7,958 nucleotides of DNA from Actinomycetes bacterium. GTDB taxonomy: Bacteria > Actinomycetota > Humimicrobiia > Humimicrobiales > Humimicrobiaceae. Position 1 is the stretch's first letter. Each line of letters opens with the position of its first letter. The position numbers were made by a program, and so were the translations under genes. Where the stretch lies: assembly GCA_030603375.1 (NCBI GenBank), contig JAUVXY010000065.1, positions 1 to 7,958 on the forward strand, written 5' to 3'. The notes below the pieces were generated by a model, which was given only the letters and a program-made list of their open reading frames with translations, did not search any database and was not told the origin of the DNA. Shown piece by piece: positions 1 through 6,741 of the stretch.

Positions 1-1
1 A

Positions 2-1393
2 AAAAACTTAACGGATCAGGTGCGTAATATTGCCGTAGTTACAACTGCAGTAGCCAATGGAGATCTGAACCAGAAGATCACAGTTGATGCTACTGGAGAG
101 ATACTGGAGCTAAAAGGTACCATAAACAGCATGGTTGATAATTTAAACAGATTAGTTGGTGAGGTCAGCAGGGTGGCCCAGGTAGCAGGAGTAGAAGGGA
201 AACTCTCTGAGCGGGCAAAGGTTGAAGGTGTCTCAGGCAGCTGGAAAGATCTTGTTGATACATTAAATGACCTGATTGATTCGATAGCAACACCTGTACA
301 GGAAATATTAAGAATTGCTACTGCTTTATCTGAAGGGGACCTGTCTCAAAGAGTAATGATAGAGACAAGAGGAGATATTAAAACTCTATCTGATGCTTTA
401 AATAAATCATTTGATGATATTGGGAGAGCAATCGGGCTGGCGATGGACGGCTCTACAAAAGTAGCAACATCATCCAATCAATTGGCTTCTTCGTCCAGTC
501 AGGTAAATTCGGCTCTGGTTCAGGCAGCAAAAACCACCCAGGATATAGCCAGCGGAGCACAGGACCAATCCAAAAAATTGGAGGGAAGCACCAAAGTCGT
601 AGCTGATTTATCCAGGTCCATACTTGAAGGCGCGGAAAATGCACGCTCGGTAGCAGACATTACTGCAGAAGCAGCTAAACTTGCTCAAAAGGGCAGCGAG
701 GCTGGAGGGACCGCAGCTGAAAGGTTAAAAGCCATAGACGAAATTGTAAAGGGTAATACCGATACAGTTAAAGATCTGGACAGGAGAGCCAAAGAAATAG
801 CTACAATAGTAAATACAACCAGGGATATTGCCGACCAGACAAATCTGCTGGCTTTAAATGCAGCGATTGAAGCAGCTCATGCAGGAGAAGCAGGGCGCGG
901 ATTTGCTGTTGTGGCAGATGAAATCAGAAAACTGGCCGAAGGGACCAAAAAGGCGGCTGTCCAAATTGAAGGCATGGTTAATGTCATAGGCGAATCAACA
1001 ACTGATGTTGTTAGCAGTATGACCACCGGGACACAACAAATTTCTGAAAGTATTGATATAGTAAATCAGGCATTATCCTTATTGGATCAGATCGGCACCG
1101 GGACCCAGGAGATTACAGCTAAGTCTCAACAGATTTCTTCAGCAACTCAGGAACAAGCTGCAGGTGCTCAGCAGGTGGCAAAGTCTGTAGAAGAAATAGC
1201 TTCCACTAGCGAGCAGGCTGCTGTCGGATCAGGCCAAATGGCAGCATCTCTTCAGCAGCAGACAGCATCCATGCAGCAGATGTCTTCATCGGCTCAGGAA
1301 TTATCTACCATGGCAGAGGAACTGAGAACTGCTTTGCAAAGATTTAAGGTAACTGCTGAAGGAGCCAGAGAGAAAGTAGGGGGGGGCAAATAA
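2..1393 (+). CDS. Methyl-accepting chemotaxis protein, 5' end outside window (poly-HAMP receptor)
   Basis: This is the C-terminal part of a chemoreceptor. The frame is open from base 2, so the start, sensory region and any membrane segments lie upstream; the GTG at base 20 is probably internal. Numbered from that codon, HAMP-type units occupy about 1-42, 43-88 and 90-140. The first two resemble the repeated HAMP pairs of Nik1-type proteins (GEILELK at 26-32, then SGSWKDLVDTLND). A long coiled-coil signalling domain follows. Its hairpin tip (NLLALNAAIEAAHAGE, then GRGFAVVADEIRKLAE) lies around Glu284. Each arm is about 22 heptads by hand count, suggesting the 44H class. Three consecutive heptads fit the methylation consensus: Gln363-Glu364, Gln370-Gln371 and Gln377-Glu378. 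There is no NWETF-like C-terminal tether. The protein should cluster with CheW and CheA and control kinase activity; its ligand is unknown. The gene ends one base before the cheW start. Confidence 0.95.
   Translation, partial: KNLTDQVRNIAVVTTAVANGDLNQKITVDATGEILELKGTINSMVDNLNRLVGEVSRVAQVAGVEGKLSERAKVEGVSGSWKDLVDTLNDLIDSIATPVQEILRIATALSEGDLSQRVMIETRGDIKTLSDALNKSFDDIGRAIGLAMDGSTKVATSSNQLASSSSQVNSALVQAAKTTQDIASGAQDQSKKLEGSTKVVADLSRSILEGAENARSVADITAEAAKLAQKGSEAGGTAAERLKAIDEIVKGNTDTVKDLDRRAKEIATIVNTTRDIADQTNLLALNAAIEAAHAGEAGRGFAVVADEIRKLAEGTKKAAVQIEGMVNVIGESTTDVVSSMTTGTQQISESIDIVNQALSLLDQIGTGTQEITAKSQQISSATQEQAAGAQQVAKSVEEIASTSEQAAVGSGQMAASLQQQTASMQQMSSSAQELSTMAEELRTALQRFKVTAEGAREKVGGGK
1379..1386 (+). 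repeat. G8 homopolymer at the receptor 3' end
   Basis: Eight consecutive G encode the Gly-Gly-Gly of the receptor's C-terminal Gly-Gly-Gly-Lys. The tract lies five codon-bases before its TAA and just upstream of the cheW ATG at 1395, so it may also serve as the cheW Shine-Dalgarno site. Removing one G brings the receptor frame into the cheW frame with no stop between them. The tract is seen directly; instability is an inference. Confidence 0.8.
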
Positions 1394-1394
1394 A

Positions 1395-2036
1395 ATGCAG
1401 GAAGGAACAAAACAACAGATTTTAGAAGCAGATGTTATACAGCTTATAATATTTAATTTGGGAGAGGAAGAATTTGGCGTAAGAATTGATGAGATAAGAG
1501 AAATAATAGAAACGAAAGACATTACATCCATACCGGATTCCCCTGAATTTATTAAGGGTTTAACCAATGTAAGAGGTGAAATTGTTGCTGCAATAGACCT
1601 TAGAGCAAGATTTTTTTTGATTGAAGAAAAGGATTATGAAAGTAAGCACATTATAATAACAGAACAGGAAAAAAATCTATTTGGCGTTATGGTTGATGAG
1701 GTTACAGAGGTTATGAGATTGCCGGAAGCTAATATCAAGATGGCTCCCGATATAATAACCAGAATGAATAGGAAATATGTAAATGGTTTAATAACCCTTG
1801 AAGATCGTTTAATAATTTTACTTGATTTAAAAAAGGTGCTCTCCGAAGAAGAACTTATTAAGTTAAGCGAGATCAATAGGAGGCATTTCAAAAAAATAGA
1901 GGGAGAAAAATCAGAAGACATAAAGAAAGGTAAGTTTATTGAGAGGGATATGGAAGAAGCTGAGAAAAAGACCGATAAAAAATCAGAGGGGTCCAGGGAA
2001 AAAGGAGCTAAAAAGGGCGAAAGGGGTAACCTATGA
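1395..2036 (+). CDS. cheW: CheW scaffold protein with charged C-terminal tail
   Basis: CheW is the cytoplasmic adaptor linking receptors to the CheA P5 domain. The CheW fold covers about residues 13-155. It starts with a strand pair (LIIFNLGEEEFGVRIDEIRE) and contains the conserved segment NVRGEIVAAIDLRARF around 56-71, then FGVMVDEVTEVMRLP and VNGLITLEDRLIILLD. At 213 residues it is longer than usual (about 150-165). The extra part is a low-complexity Lys/Glu/Arg-rich tail of roughly 58 residues, encoded by a purine-rich stretch from about 1860. The ATG at 1395 directly follows the receptor stop, and the G-rich tract before it is the only ribosome-site candidate. The stop overlaps the cheY start by four bases (ATGA), suggesting translational coupling. 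A T8 run lies at 1611-1618. The CheW assignment is secure; the role of the tail is unknown. Confidence 0.95.
   Translation: MQEGTKQQILEADVIQLIIFNLGEEEFGVRIDEIREIIETKDITSIPDSPEFIKGLTNVRGEIVAAIDLRARFFLIEEKDYESKHIIITEQEKNLFGVMVDEVTEVMRLPEANIKMAPDIITRMNRKYVNGLITLEDRLIILLDLKKVLSEEELIKLSEINRRHFKKIEGEKSEDIKKGKFIERDMEEAEKKTDKKSEGSREKGAKKGERGNL
1611..1618 (+). repeat. T8 homopolymer inside cheW
   Basis: Eight consecutive T encode the Phe-Phe and the first bases of the following Leu codon in the ARFFLIE segment of CheW. A one-base slip would break the CheW frame. It is an ordinary consequence of two Phe codons in AT-rich DNA unless variation is shown. Confidence 0.6.
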
Positions 2037-2386
2037 AAAAGATTTTAGTTGTTGACGACTCATTATTTATGAGGACGATATTGAGAGAAAAACTATCTAA
2101 GAAATATAAGATATCGGAAGCCGGTAATGGGGCCGAGTCTCTGGAGAAATTTAAAAAAGAAAAACCTGATTTAGTTCTATTGGATATAGTTATGCCTGAT
2201 GTGACCGGAGTCGATATTCTTCGCTCATTGATAAAAATTAACCCGGATGCCAGAGTAATAATGGTTACTGCTGTCGGGCAGGATGCGGTAATAGAGGAAT
2301 GTAAAAAACTTGGGGCCAGGGATTATATTATTAAGCCATTTGAGGAAGAGACGGTCGCTTCCACAGTTGAAAGATGTTTGAGTTAA
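2033..2386 (+). CDS. cheY: CheY-type single-domain response regulator (first copy)
   Basis: This is a stand-alone receiver domain of 117 residues, the usual CheY size, with no output domain. The acidic pair is Asp8-Asp9, the phosphoacceptor is Asp51 (in LLDIVMP), the switch Thr is Thr79 (MVTAVG) and the conserved Lys is Lys101 (KPFEEE). By family knowledge, CheA phosphorylates it and CheY-P binds the flagellar switch or another output. CheC is the likely phosphatase in this cluster. Its start overlaps the cheW stop as ATGA, with a purine-rich site GAAAGGGG just upstream. Its N-terminus (VVDDSLFMR) is nearly identical to that of the CheB receiver encoded next, which suggests related receivers reading the same kinase. 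It is closer to chemotaxis CheY than to a generic receiver, given the position between cheW and cheB. Confidence 0.93.
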   Translation: MKKILVVDDSLFMRTILREKLSKKYKISEAGNGAESLEKFKKEKPDLVLLDIVMPDVTGVDILRSLIKINPDARVIMVTAVGQDAVIEECKKLGARDYIIKPFEEETVASTVERCLS

Positions 2387-2462
2387 TATCGTATTCTGCA
2401 CATTTTGTTGTCTGGATAATGGGGCACAAAAGCATAAGCATACAAAGAGAAGATGAGAGGTT

Positions 2463-3506
2463 ATGAGGCTAAGAGTATTAGTTGTTGATGATTCGCTGTT
2501 TATGAGAAGTTTAATATCGGATATGTTGAATTCTGATGCTGAGATTGAAGTGGCAGATACTGCCAAAGATGGCTTTGAGGCTATAAAAAAGTTGCAAAAA
2601 GTAAAACCTGATGTAATTACATTGGATTTAATGATGCCTGATTTGGATGGTTTCTCCGCTTTAAAACAAATTATGGCACGGTATCCTACTCCGGTGATTA
2701 TGCTTTCTGCCTACAGCAGAAAAGATGCAGACATCACCATAAAGTGTCTTAATGCAGGAGCAATTAGCTTTGTTTTAAAACCATCAGGCGAGTTATCTCT
2801 GGATATAGAAAAAATCAAAGATCAGCTCATAAAAGAAGTTAAGACAGCTGCAGAAGTTAATCCTGGGAAAATCAGGGCTCTTGTTGCGAAAAAGCTTGCC
2901 CGGCCAAAAAGCAGATTGGCTGTTAAAAAGAAGATAGTTGTTATTGGAGCCTCCACCGGCGGTCCTCAGACACTGGAAGTAATTTTATCATCTCTTCCTT
3001 CCATATTCCCTGCTCCGATAATCATTATTCAACATATGCCATCCAGGTCCTTTACCCAGAGCCTGGCCAGGCGTTTAAATGATACTTGTGAACTGGAAGT
3101 TAAAGAAGCAGAGAATAATGAGACTGTCCAAACGGAAAAAGTATATCTTGCTCCCGGAGGTTTTCGGATGACTGTTGGGCCACAAAAGAATAAAGAATAT
3201 ATAAATGCTGTTATATCACTAAAAAAAGAAGAAGATGTGTACCTGAGTCCTTCAATTGATATAACCATGGCATCAGTCGCAGCCCTGTATAATGAAAATG
3301 CTGTAGGAATCATACTAACCGGCATGGGACAGGACGGAGTGAAGGGAATGAAGGCGATAAGAGAAAATGGCGGCAAGACAATTGTTCAGGATGAGTCTTC
3401 AATAATATTCGGCATGCCAAAGGCAGTGATTGAAAATGGTTATGCCGACAGGGTACTGCCGTTAGCTGAGATGGGCGGTACATTAATTGAATTTTTGGGT
3501 GCTTAA
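2463..3506 (+). CDS. cheB: CheB methylesterase/glutamine deamidase response regulator
   Basis: CheB removes methyl groups from receptor glutamates, and in many species deamidates glutamines, when phosphorylated by CheA. The 347 residues match the usual length. The receiver covers about 1-125, with Asp9-Asp10, phosphoacceptor Asp55, Ser82 and Lys106. A linker runs to about 155. The catalytic domain, 156-347, shows Ser164 in GASTGG, His191 in IQHMP and Asp291 in TGMGQDG, so the Ser-His-Asp triad is intact. The segment usually reading APGD/N-x-H-M is APGGFRM here. The ATG at 2463 is the only reasonable start. The closest Shine-Dalgarno match, GAGAGG at 2455-2460, is only two bases away, so initiation may rely on a weaker AGAGAAG further upstream or on reinitiation. 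The stop at 3504-3506 abuts the cheA ATG. All key residues are present, so activity is expected. Confidence 0.96.
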   Translation: MRLRVLVVDDSLFMRSLISDMLNSDAEIEVADTAKDGFEAIKKLQKVKPDVITLDLMMPDLDGFSALKQIMARYPTPVIMLSAYSRKDADITIKCLNAGAISFVLKPSGELSLDIEKIKDQLIKEVKTAAEVNPGKIRALVAKKLARPKSRLAVKKKIVVIGASTGGPQTLEVILSSLPSIFPAPIIIIQHMPSRSFTQSLARRLNDTCELEVKEAENNETVQTEKVYLAPGGFRMTVGPQKNKEYINAVISLKKEEDVYLSPSIDITMASVAALYNENAVGIILTGMGQDGVKGMKAIRENGGKTIVQDESSIIFGMPKAVIENGYADRVLPLAEMGGTLIEFLGA

Positions 3507-5093
3507 ATGGAAAAAGACATTACAAAATATAAAAGTATTTTCTTAAGCGAGGCAAAAGAGCATTTAGCGGTTATGAATAGATCCTTGCTTAAGCTGGAAA
3601 AGAATCCGCAAGAAGCGGAACTGCTAGATGATATATTCCGGGCCCTGCATACACTAAAAAGTATGGCTGCTACGATGAATTACAGCAGAACAGAAGGATT
3701 ATGTCATGGGATGGAAGATGTTTTAGACTTGATAAAAAAGAAAAAAATAGAATTAAATAAAACAGTTAATATATTATTTGAATGTTTTGATGCTATAGAG
3801 TTGACTCTAAAAGAGATCTCTCAAAACAAAGAAGAACCTGGCACTTCCAGCCTTATACAGAAATTAAAAAATATAATAGCAGATAAAGCTGAAATCAAAC
3901 CTTTAGAATTAGCAGCAAAACCGCAAGTTGTGGAAAAAATTAAAAGCATAGAGGTTAAGGTTAAAAGGCTGGACCTGCTTATGAATCTGGCAGAAGAATT
4001 ATTGATTAACAGGATGAGGCTTGATGGAATTAAAGAGGGACTTGAGGATCCGGAATTATCTGCTGCTGTAGATACTCTGGGAAGACTTGTGACTGATATG
4101 CAGTACAATATCATGCAGGCAAGGATGGTGCCGGTAGGATTTACATTCAACAGATTTCCAAGAATGGTCAGAGATTTAGCCAAACAGCAAAAAAAAGAAG
4201 TAAATCTTACAATAGAAGGAAGTGAAATAGAATTAGATAGAGCGGTAATAGATCAGATCGGAGAGCCCCTGGTCCATCTTTTAAGAAATGCGGTTGACCA
4301 TGGTATTGAAATGCCGGAGGAGAGAAAAAAACATGGCAAACCCAAGCAGGGAACCATAAAGTTAATTGCAAGCAGAGTTAGAGGTTTTGCGCTTATTGAG
4401 GTTGAAGATGATGGGAAAGGCATAGATTGGGAAAATATAAAAAATACAGCCATAAAACAAGGAATTTTATCCCCTGAAGCAATAACTGAGGAGGAATTAA
4501 AAGATTCACTCTTTTCTGGTTTAAGCACAACCAAAGACATTACAGAAATTTCCGGAAGGGGTCTTGGTCTGAATATAATTAAAAAGAAAGTCAAATCCCT
4601 TGGCGGAGCCGTTAAAGTAGAATCTCTACCGGCACGGGGGACAAAATTTAAAATAGAGCTGCCATTGACTCTGGCTATTGTCAGAGCATTACTTGTTAGT
4701 GTTGGGGGTCAAATTTATGCAATTCCTTTAGCAGATATTGAAAAAATAGTTAGTATAGAAGAAAAAGATGTAAAAGGAATGTTGGAATATGAGGCGCTTG
4801 TTTTAGATGGAGAAAATATACCGCTGACAAGATTAAATATTTTGTTTAACACGCCGCCTTCATTGCTTGAGGGGCAGTCAGTTGTAATTGTAAGAAGAGG
4901 AGATGAAAGGATCGGGCTGGTGGTTGACTCTATTGCAGGTACACAGGAAATAGTTATTAAGCCCTTAAATAAGCTGGTAAGAGAAAATAAATATTTTGCC
5001 GGCTCTACAATAGTCGGCTCAGGAGAAGTTATTCTGATTTTGGATATTTCTAATTTAGTAATGTCTAAAAGACAAAAAGCAGAATTAATATAG
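3507..5093 (+). CDS. cheA: CheA chemotaxis histidine kinase lacking P2 domain
   Basis: CheA autophosphorylates on its Hpt domain and passes phosphate to CheY and CheB under receptor control. P1/Hpt is at about 1-105 with phosphoacceptor His48 in ALHTLKSMAATM. A linker of only about 40 residues follows, where other CheA proteins carry the CheY/CheB-docking P2 domain. P3 dimerisation is at about 146-215. The P4 ATPase shows the N box HLLRNAVDHGIE (257-268; Asn261), G1 box DDGKGID (301-307), an FSGLSTT segment (Phe336) and G2 box GRGLGLN (350-356). The P5 CheW-like domain covers about 390-525. The total of 528 residues is short against about 650-670 for P2-bearing homologues. The ATG immediately follows the cheB stop and has no strong Shine-Dalgarno site, so coupling is likely. 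The G2 box differs from the common CheA form GRGVGMD. An A8 run lies at 4189-4196. Confidence 0.96.
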   Translation: MEKDITKYKSIFLSEAKEHLAVMNRSLLKLEKNPQEAELLDDIFRALHTLKSMAATMNYSRTEGLCHGMEDVLDLIKKKKIELNKTVNILFECFDAIELTLKEISQNKEEPGTSSLIQKLKNIIADKAEIKPLELAAKPQVVEKIKSIEVKVKRLDLLMNLAEELLINRMRLDGIKEGLEDPELSAAVDTLGRLVTDMQYNIMQARMVPVGFTFNRFPRMVRDLAKQQKKEVNLTIEGSEIELDRAVIDQIGEPLVHLLRNAVDHGIEMPEERKKHGKPKQGTIKLIASRVRGFALIEVEDDGKGIDWENIKNTAIKQGILSPEAITEEELKDSLFSGLSTTKDITEISGRGLGLNIIKKKVKSLGGAVKVESLPARGTKFKIELPLTLAIVRALLVSVGGQIYAIPLADIEKIVSIEEKDVKGMLEYEALVLDGENIPLTRLNILFNTPPSLLEGQSVVIVRRGDERIGLVVDSIAGTQEIVIKPLNKLVRENKYFAGSTIVGSGEVILILDISNLVMSKRQKAELI

Positions 5094-5132
5094 ATTTTAA
5101 TTGTAAATAAAGCGCGTAATTTATGAATCAAG

Positions 5133-5139
5133 AGAGGAG
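5133..5139 (+). promoter_or_regulatory. Ribosome binding site deciding the GTG start of cheC
   Basis: AGAGGAG lies seven bases before the GTG at 5147. This is the strongest Shine-Dalgarno match near the gene and supports the non-ATG start. Confidence 0.75.
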
Positions 5140-5146
5140 CTAAAAA

Positions 5147-5746
5147 GTGAAGAATAAAGAAGATGTATTAAAAAAAGTAAGCAGAACTGCTGCAGATAAG
5201 GCTTCCAGAGTTTTATCTAAATTGGTTGACAAAGAAATCAATATAGAAGTTTTTAAAGCGGAAGTTAAAAAAGTGTACAAACTTGACCCTATAATAGGCC
5301 CTGAAGAGGTAGTTGCAGGCATATATCTGCCTGTTAAAGGAGATATCAATGGAGCTTCTTTGTTAATATTTCCAAAGGAAAGCGCTTTTGAAATGAGTGA
5401 TTTGTTGTTAAAAAGAAATTCCGGGACAACCAGAAGATTGTCTGAGCTGGATAAGTCTGCTTTAAAAGAAGTTGGAAATATTATTTCTGGCAGTTATTTT
5501 AGCATTCTGGCAAATATGCTGCAAATTAAAATAGTAGAAGATGTACCGATTTTTAGTTTCGATATGTTTGGAGCAATAGTAAGTGAGATTATTACCAAAT
5601 TCGTTCAGAAAGCCGATAAAGCATTGGTTATCGAGGTTTTATTTACCAGCAAGTCAAAAAAGGTAAAAGGATATTATTTATTACTGTTTGAGCTGGAGCA
5701 ATTTGATGCTATTTTAGGTTCGCTAAAAAGTCTGGAAGATTTATAA
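5147..5746 (+). CDS. cheC: CheC-like CheY-P phosphatase, first active site degenerate
   Basis: CheC dephosphorylates CheY-P and regulates CheD by binding it. The 199 residues match CheC (about 200-210). The fold has two related halves, each normally carrying an (S/D)xxxExxN helix. The second half is intact: Ser104, Glu108 and Asn111 in SALKEVGN, followed by a small-residue stretch IISGSYFSILANML. In the first half the equivalent helix (about 7-26, VLKKVSRTAADKASRVL) has Lys10 and Arg13 where Glu and Asn are expected, so only one site should work. The C-terminal segment KGYYLLLFEL fits the final strand of the family. It starts with GTG, 53 bases after cheA, and lies upstream of cheD, the usual CheC partner. 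CheX or FliY are alternatives, but the two-halves layout, the length and the missing FliN part favour CheC. Confidence 0.85.
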   Translation: MKNKEDVLKKVSRTAADKASRVLSKLVDKEINIEVFKAEVKKVYKLDPIIGPEEVVAGIYLPVKGDINGASLLIFPKESAFEMSDLLLKRNSGTTRRLSELDKSALKEVGNIISGSYFSILANMLQIKIVEDVPIFSFDMFGAIVSEIITKFVQKADKALVIEVLFTSKSKKVKGYYLLLFELEQFDAILGSLKSLEDL

Positions 5747-5772
5747 GGGTAAAAAATGAGGTATAGAAAAAT

Positions 5773-5779
5773 AAGAAGG
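5773..5779 (+). promoter_or_regulatory. Ribosome binding site of cheD
   Basis: AAGAAGG lies seven bases before the ATG at 5787, in the 40-base gap after cheC. It supports this start for cheD. Confidence 0.6.
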
Positions 5780-5786
5780 TTTTAAA

Positions 5787-6236
5787 ATGGCAGATATAGA
5801 AGTAAAAATGGGTGATTTAAAGATAACACGAAATCCAGGCAATCTAGTAGCTCCCGGCATTGGCTCCTGTCTTGCTATTACTCTTTATGACCCGAGACTT
5901 AAAGTTGGAGCACTGGCGCATTCCATGCTTGCCCGCCATAGGCCGGGATCAGATAACCATTCAGCAAAATATGTTGATACGGCAATAGATGAAATGCTCA
6001 AAAGAATGAAAATATTAGGCGGGAGAAAAGAGGATATTGAGTGCAAGCTTATTGGCGGGGCAAATATGTTTACTAATATTAAATCAGATATTGGAAAAGA
6101 GAATGTTATAAGCGCTAAAAAAAAGCTAAAAGAAAATGGCATTAAATTGGTCGGGGAATCCGTAGGAGGTTCTGTGGGAAAGTCGGTAGAGTTTAGTGTA
6201 GTAACAGGCATAGTAACAGTTAAGATAAAATTTTAA
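5787..6236 (+). CDS. cheD: CheD chemoreceptor glutamine deamidase
   Basis: CheD hydrolyses selected receptor glutamines to glutamates, and with CheC forms a feedback loop in adaptation. The 149 residues match the family. Catalytic Cys28 lies in the signature PGIGSCLAITLYD and His45 in GALAHSML. Other conserved segments are KYVDTAIDEML, KLIGGANMF, IGKENV and GESVGGSVGKSVEF. In Thermotoga maritima CheD the triad is Cys-His-Thr, with the Thr six residues before the Cys (TLGLGSC). Here that position is Ala22 (APGIGSC), so the third triad residue is missing. The start is set by AAGAAGG at 5773-5779. An A8 run lies at 6117-6124. It sits directly after cheC, as expected for a CheC-CheD pair. Identity is sure; full deamidase strength is not. 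Confidence 0.95.
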   Translation: MADIEVKMGDLKITRNPGNLVAPGIGSCLAITLYDPRLKVGALAHSMLARHRPGSDNHSAKYVDTAIDEMLKRMKILGGRKEDIECKLIGGANMFTNIKSDIGKENVISAKKKLKENGIKLVGESVGGSVGKSVEFSVVTGIVTVKIKF

Positions 6237-6250
6237 AGAAATTGGCTGCC

Positions 6251-6255
6251 GGGAG
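6251..6255 (+). promoter_or_regulatory. Ribosome binding site supporting the TTG start of the Hpt gene
   Basis: GGGAG lies six bases before the TTG at 6262, in the 25-base gap after cheD. The next in-frame ATG (6310) has no comparable site upstream, so TTG is preferred. Confidence 0.55.
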
Positions 6256-6261
6256 ACAGGT

Positions 6262-6678
6262 TTGTCAGAAATAAATATTTTTAACAGAATAAATTGTAAC
6301 AAAGAATTGATGAAAGTATTCAAGGATGAGTCGCAGAGTGAAATAGGCGCAATGAGAAAAGGGCTGCATCTTTTAGAAAAGGAACTTAATGAAGAAAAAA
6401 AACATCATTTGATAAAAGAGCTCTTCAGATATGCCCATACTCTAAGGAGCTCTTCCGGAACAGTTGGGTTTACCAGTTTGGCAGAGTTGGCCAGAGCCTT
6501 AGGCGAAGTTTTTAAAGCTGCCCGGGGTGGGAAGCTTGAGATCAAAGCCAGCATTATTTCTCTTCTGAATGAGGGGGTAAGTGCATGCGAAGTACTCTTA
6601 GAGAAGAAAAAGGTCCTTGATTACAAAGATCTTGTAAAGCGTCTCGGCAAGTTAATAAATCAGAAGCGGCAAAAGTAG
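6262..6678 (+). CDS. Stand-alone Hpt (CheA P1-like) phosphotransfer protein
   Basis: This is a 138-residue cytoplasmic protein made almost entirely of one Hpt four-helix domain (about 17-120). The phosphoacceptor is His59 in YAHTLRSSSGTVGF. The segments before and after it (VFKDESQSEIGAMRKGLHLLE; LARALGEVFKAARGGKLEI) resemble CheA P1 domains more than the short Hpt modules of hybrid-kinase relays. No kinase, receiver or CheW-like part is attached. It begins with TTG after GGGAG; an alternative ATG at 6310 would give 122 residues and still keep the domain. It lies between cheD and a second CheY-like gene. It could accept phosphate in trans from the CheA ATPase domain or back from a receiver, and pass it to the adjacent regulator. 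That role is inferred; the Hpt assignment rests on the His motif and helical pattern. Confidence 0.85.
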   Translation: MSEINIFNRINCNKELMKVFKDESQSEIGAMRKGLHLLEKELNEEKKHHLIKELFRYAHTLRSSSGTVGFTSLAELARALGEVFKAARGGKLEIKASIISLLNEGVSACEVLLEKKKVLDYKDLVKRLGKLINQKRQK

Positions 6679-6741
6679 GAATAGATAGACAAAATATGGC
6701 TGACAGGAGAATAAGATTTTTGTTAGAAGGGAAAGGGAAAA

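Noticed and set aside
20..22. GTG at base 20 as the true start of the receptor
   Set aside because: The frame is open to the window edge, the residues before it (KNLTDQ) continue a HAMP helix, and there is no ribosome site, so the gene starts upstream.
4189..4196. A8 runs in cheA (4189-4196) and cheD (6117-6124) as slippage sites
   Set aside because: Runs of Lys codons in AT-rich DNA readily give A8; nothing in the out-of-frame products suggests programmed slippage.
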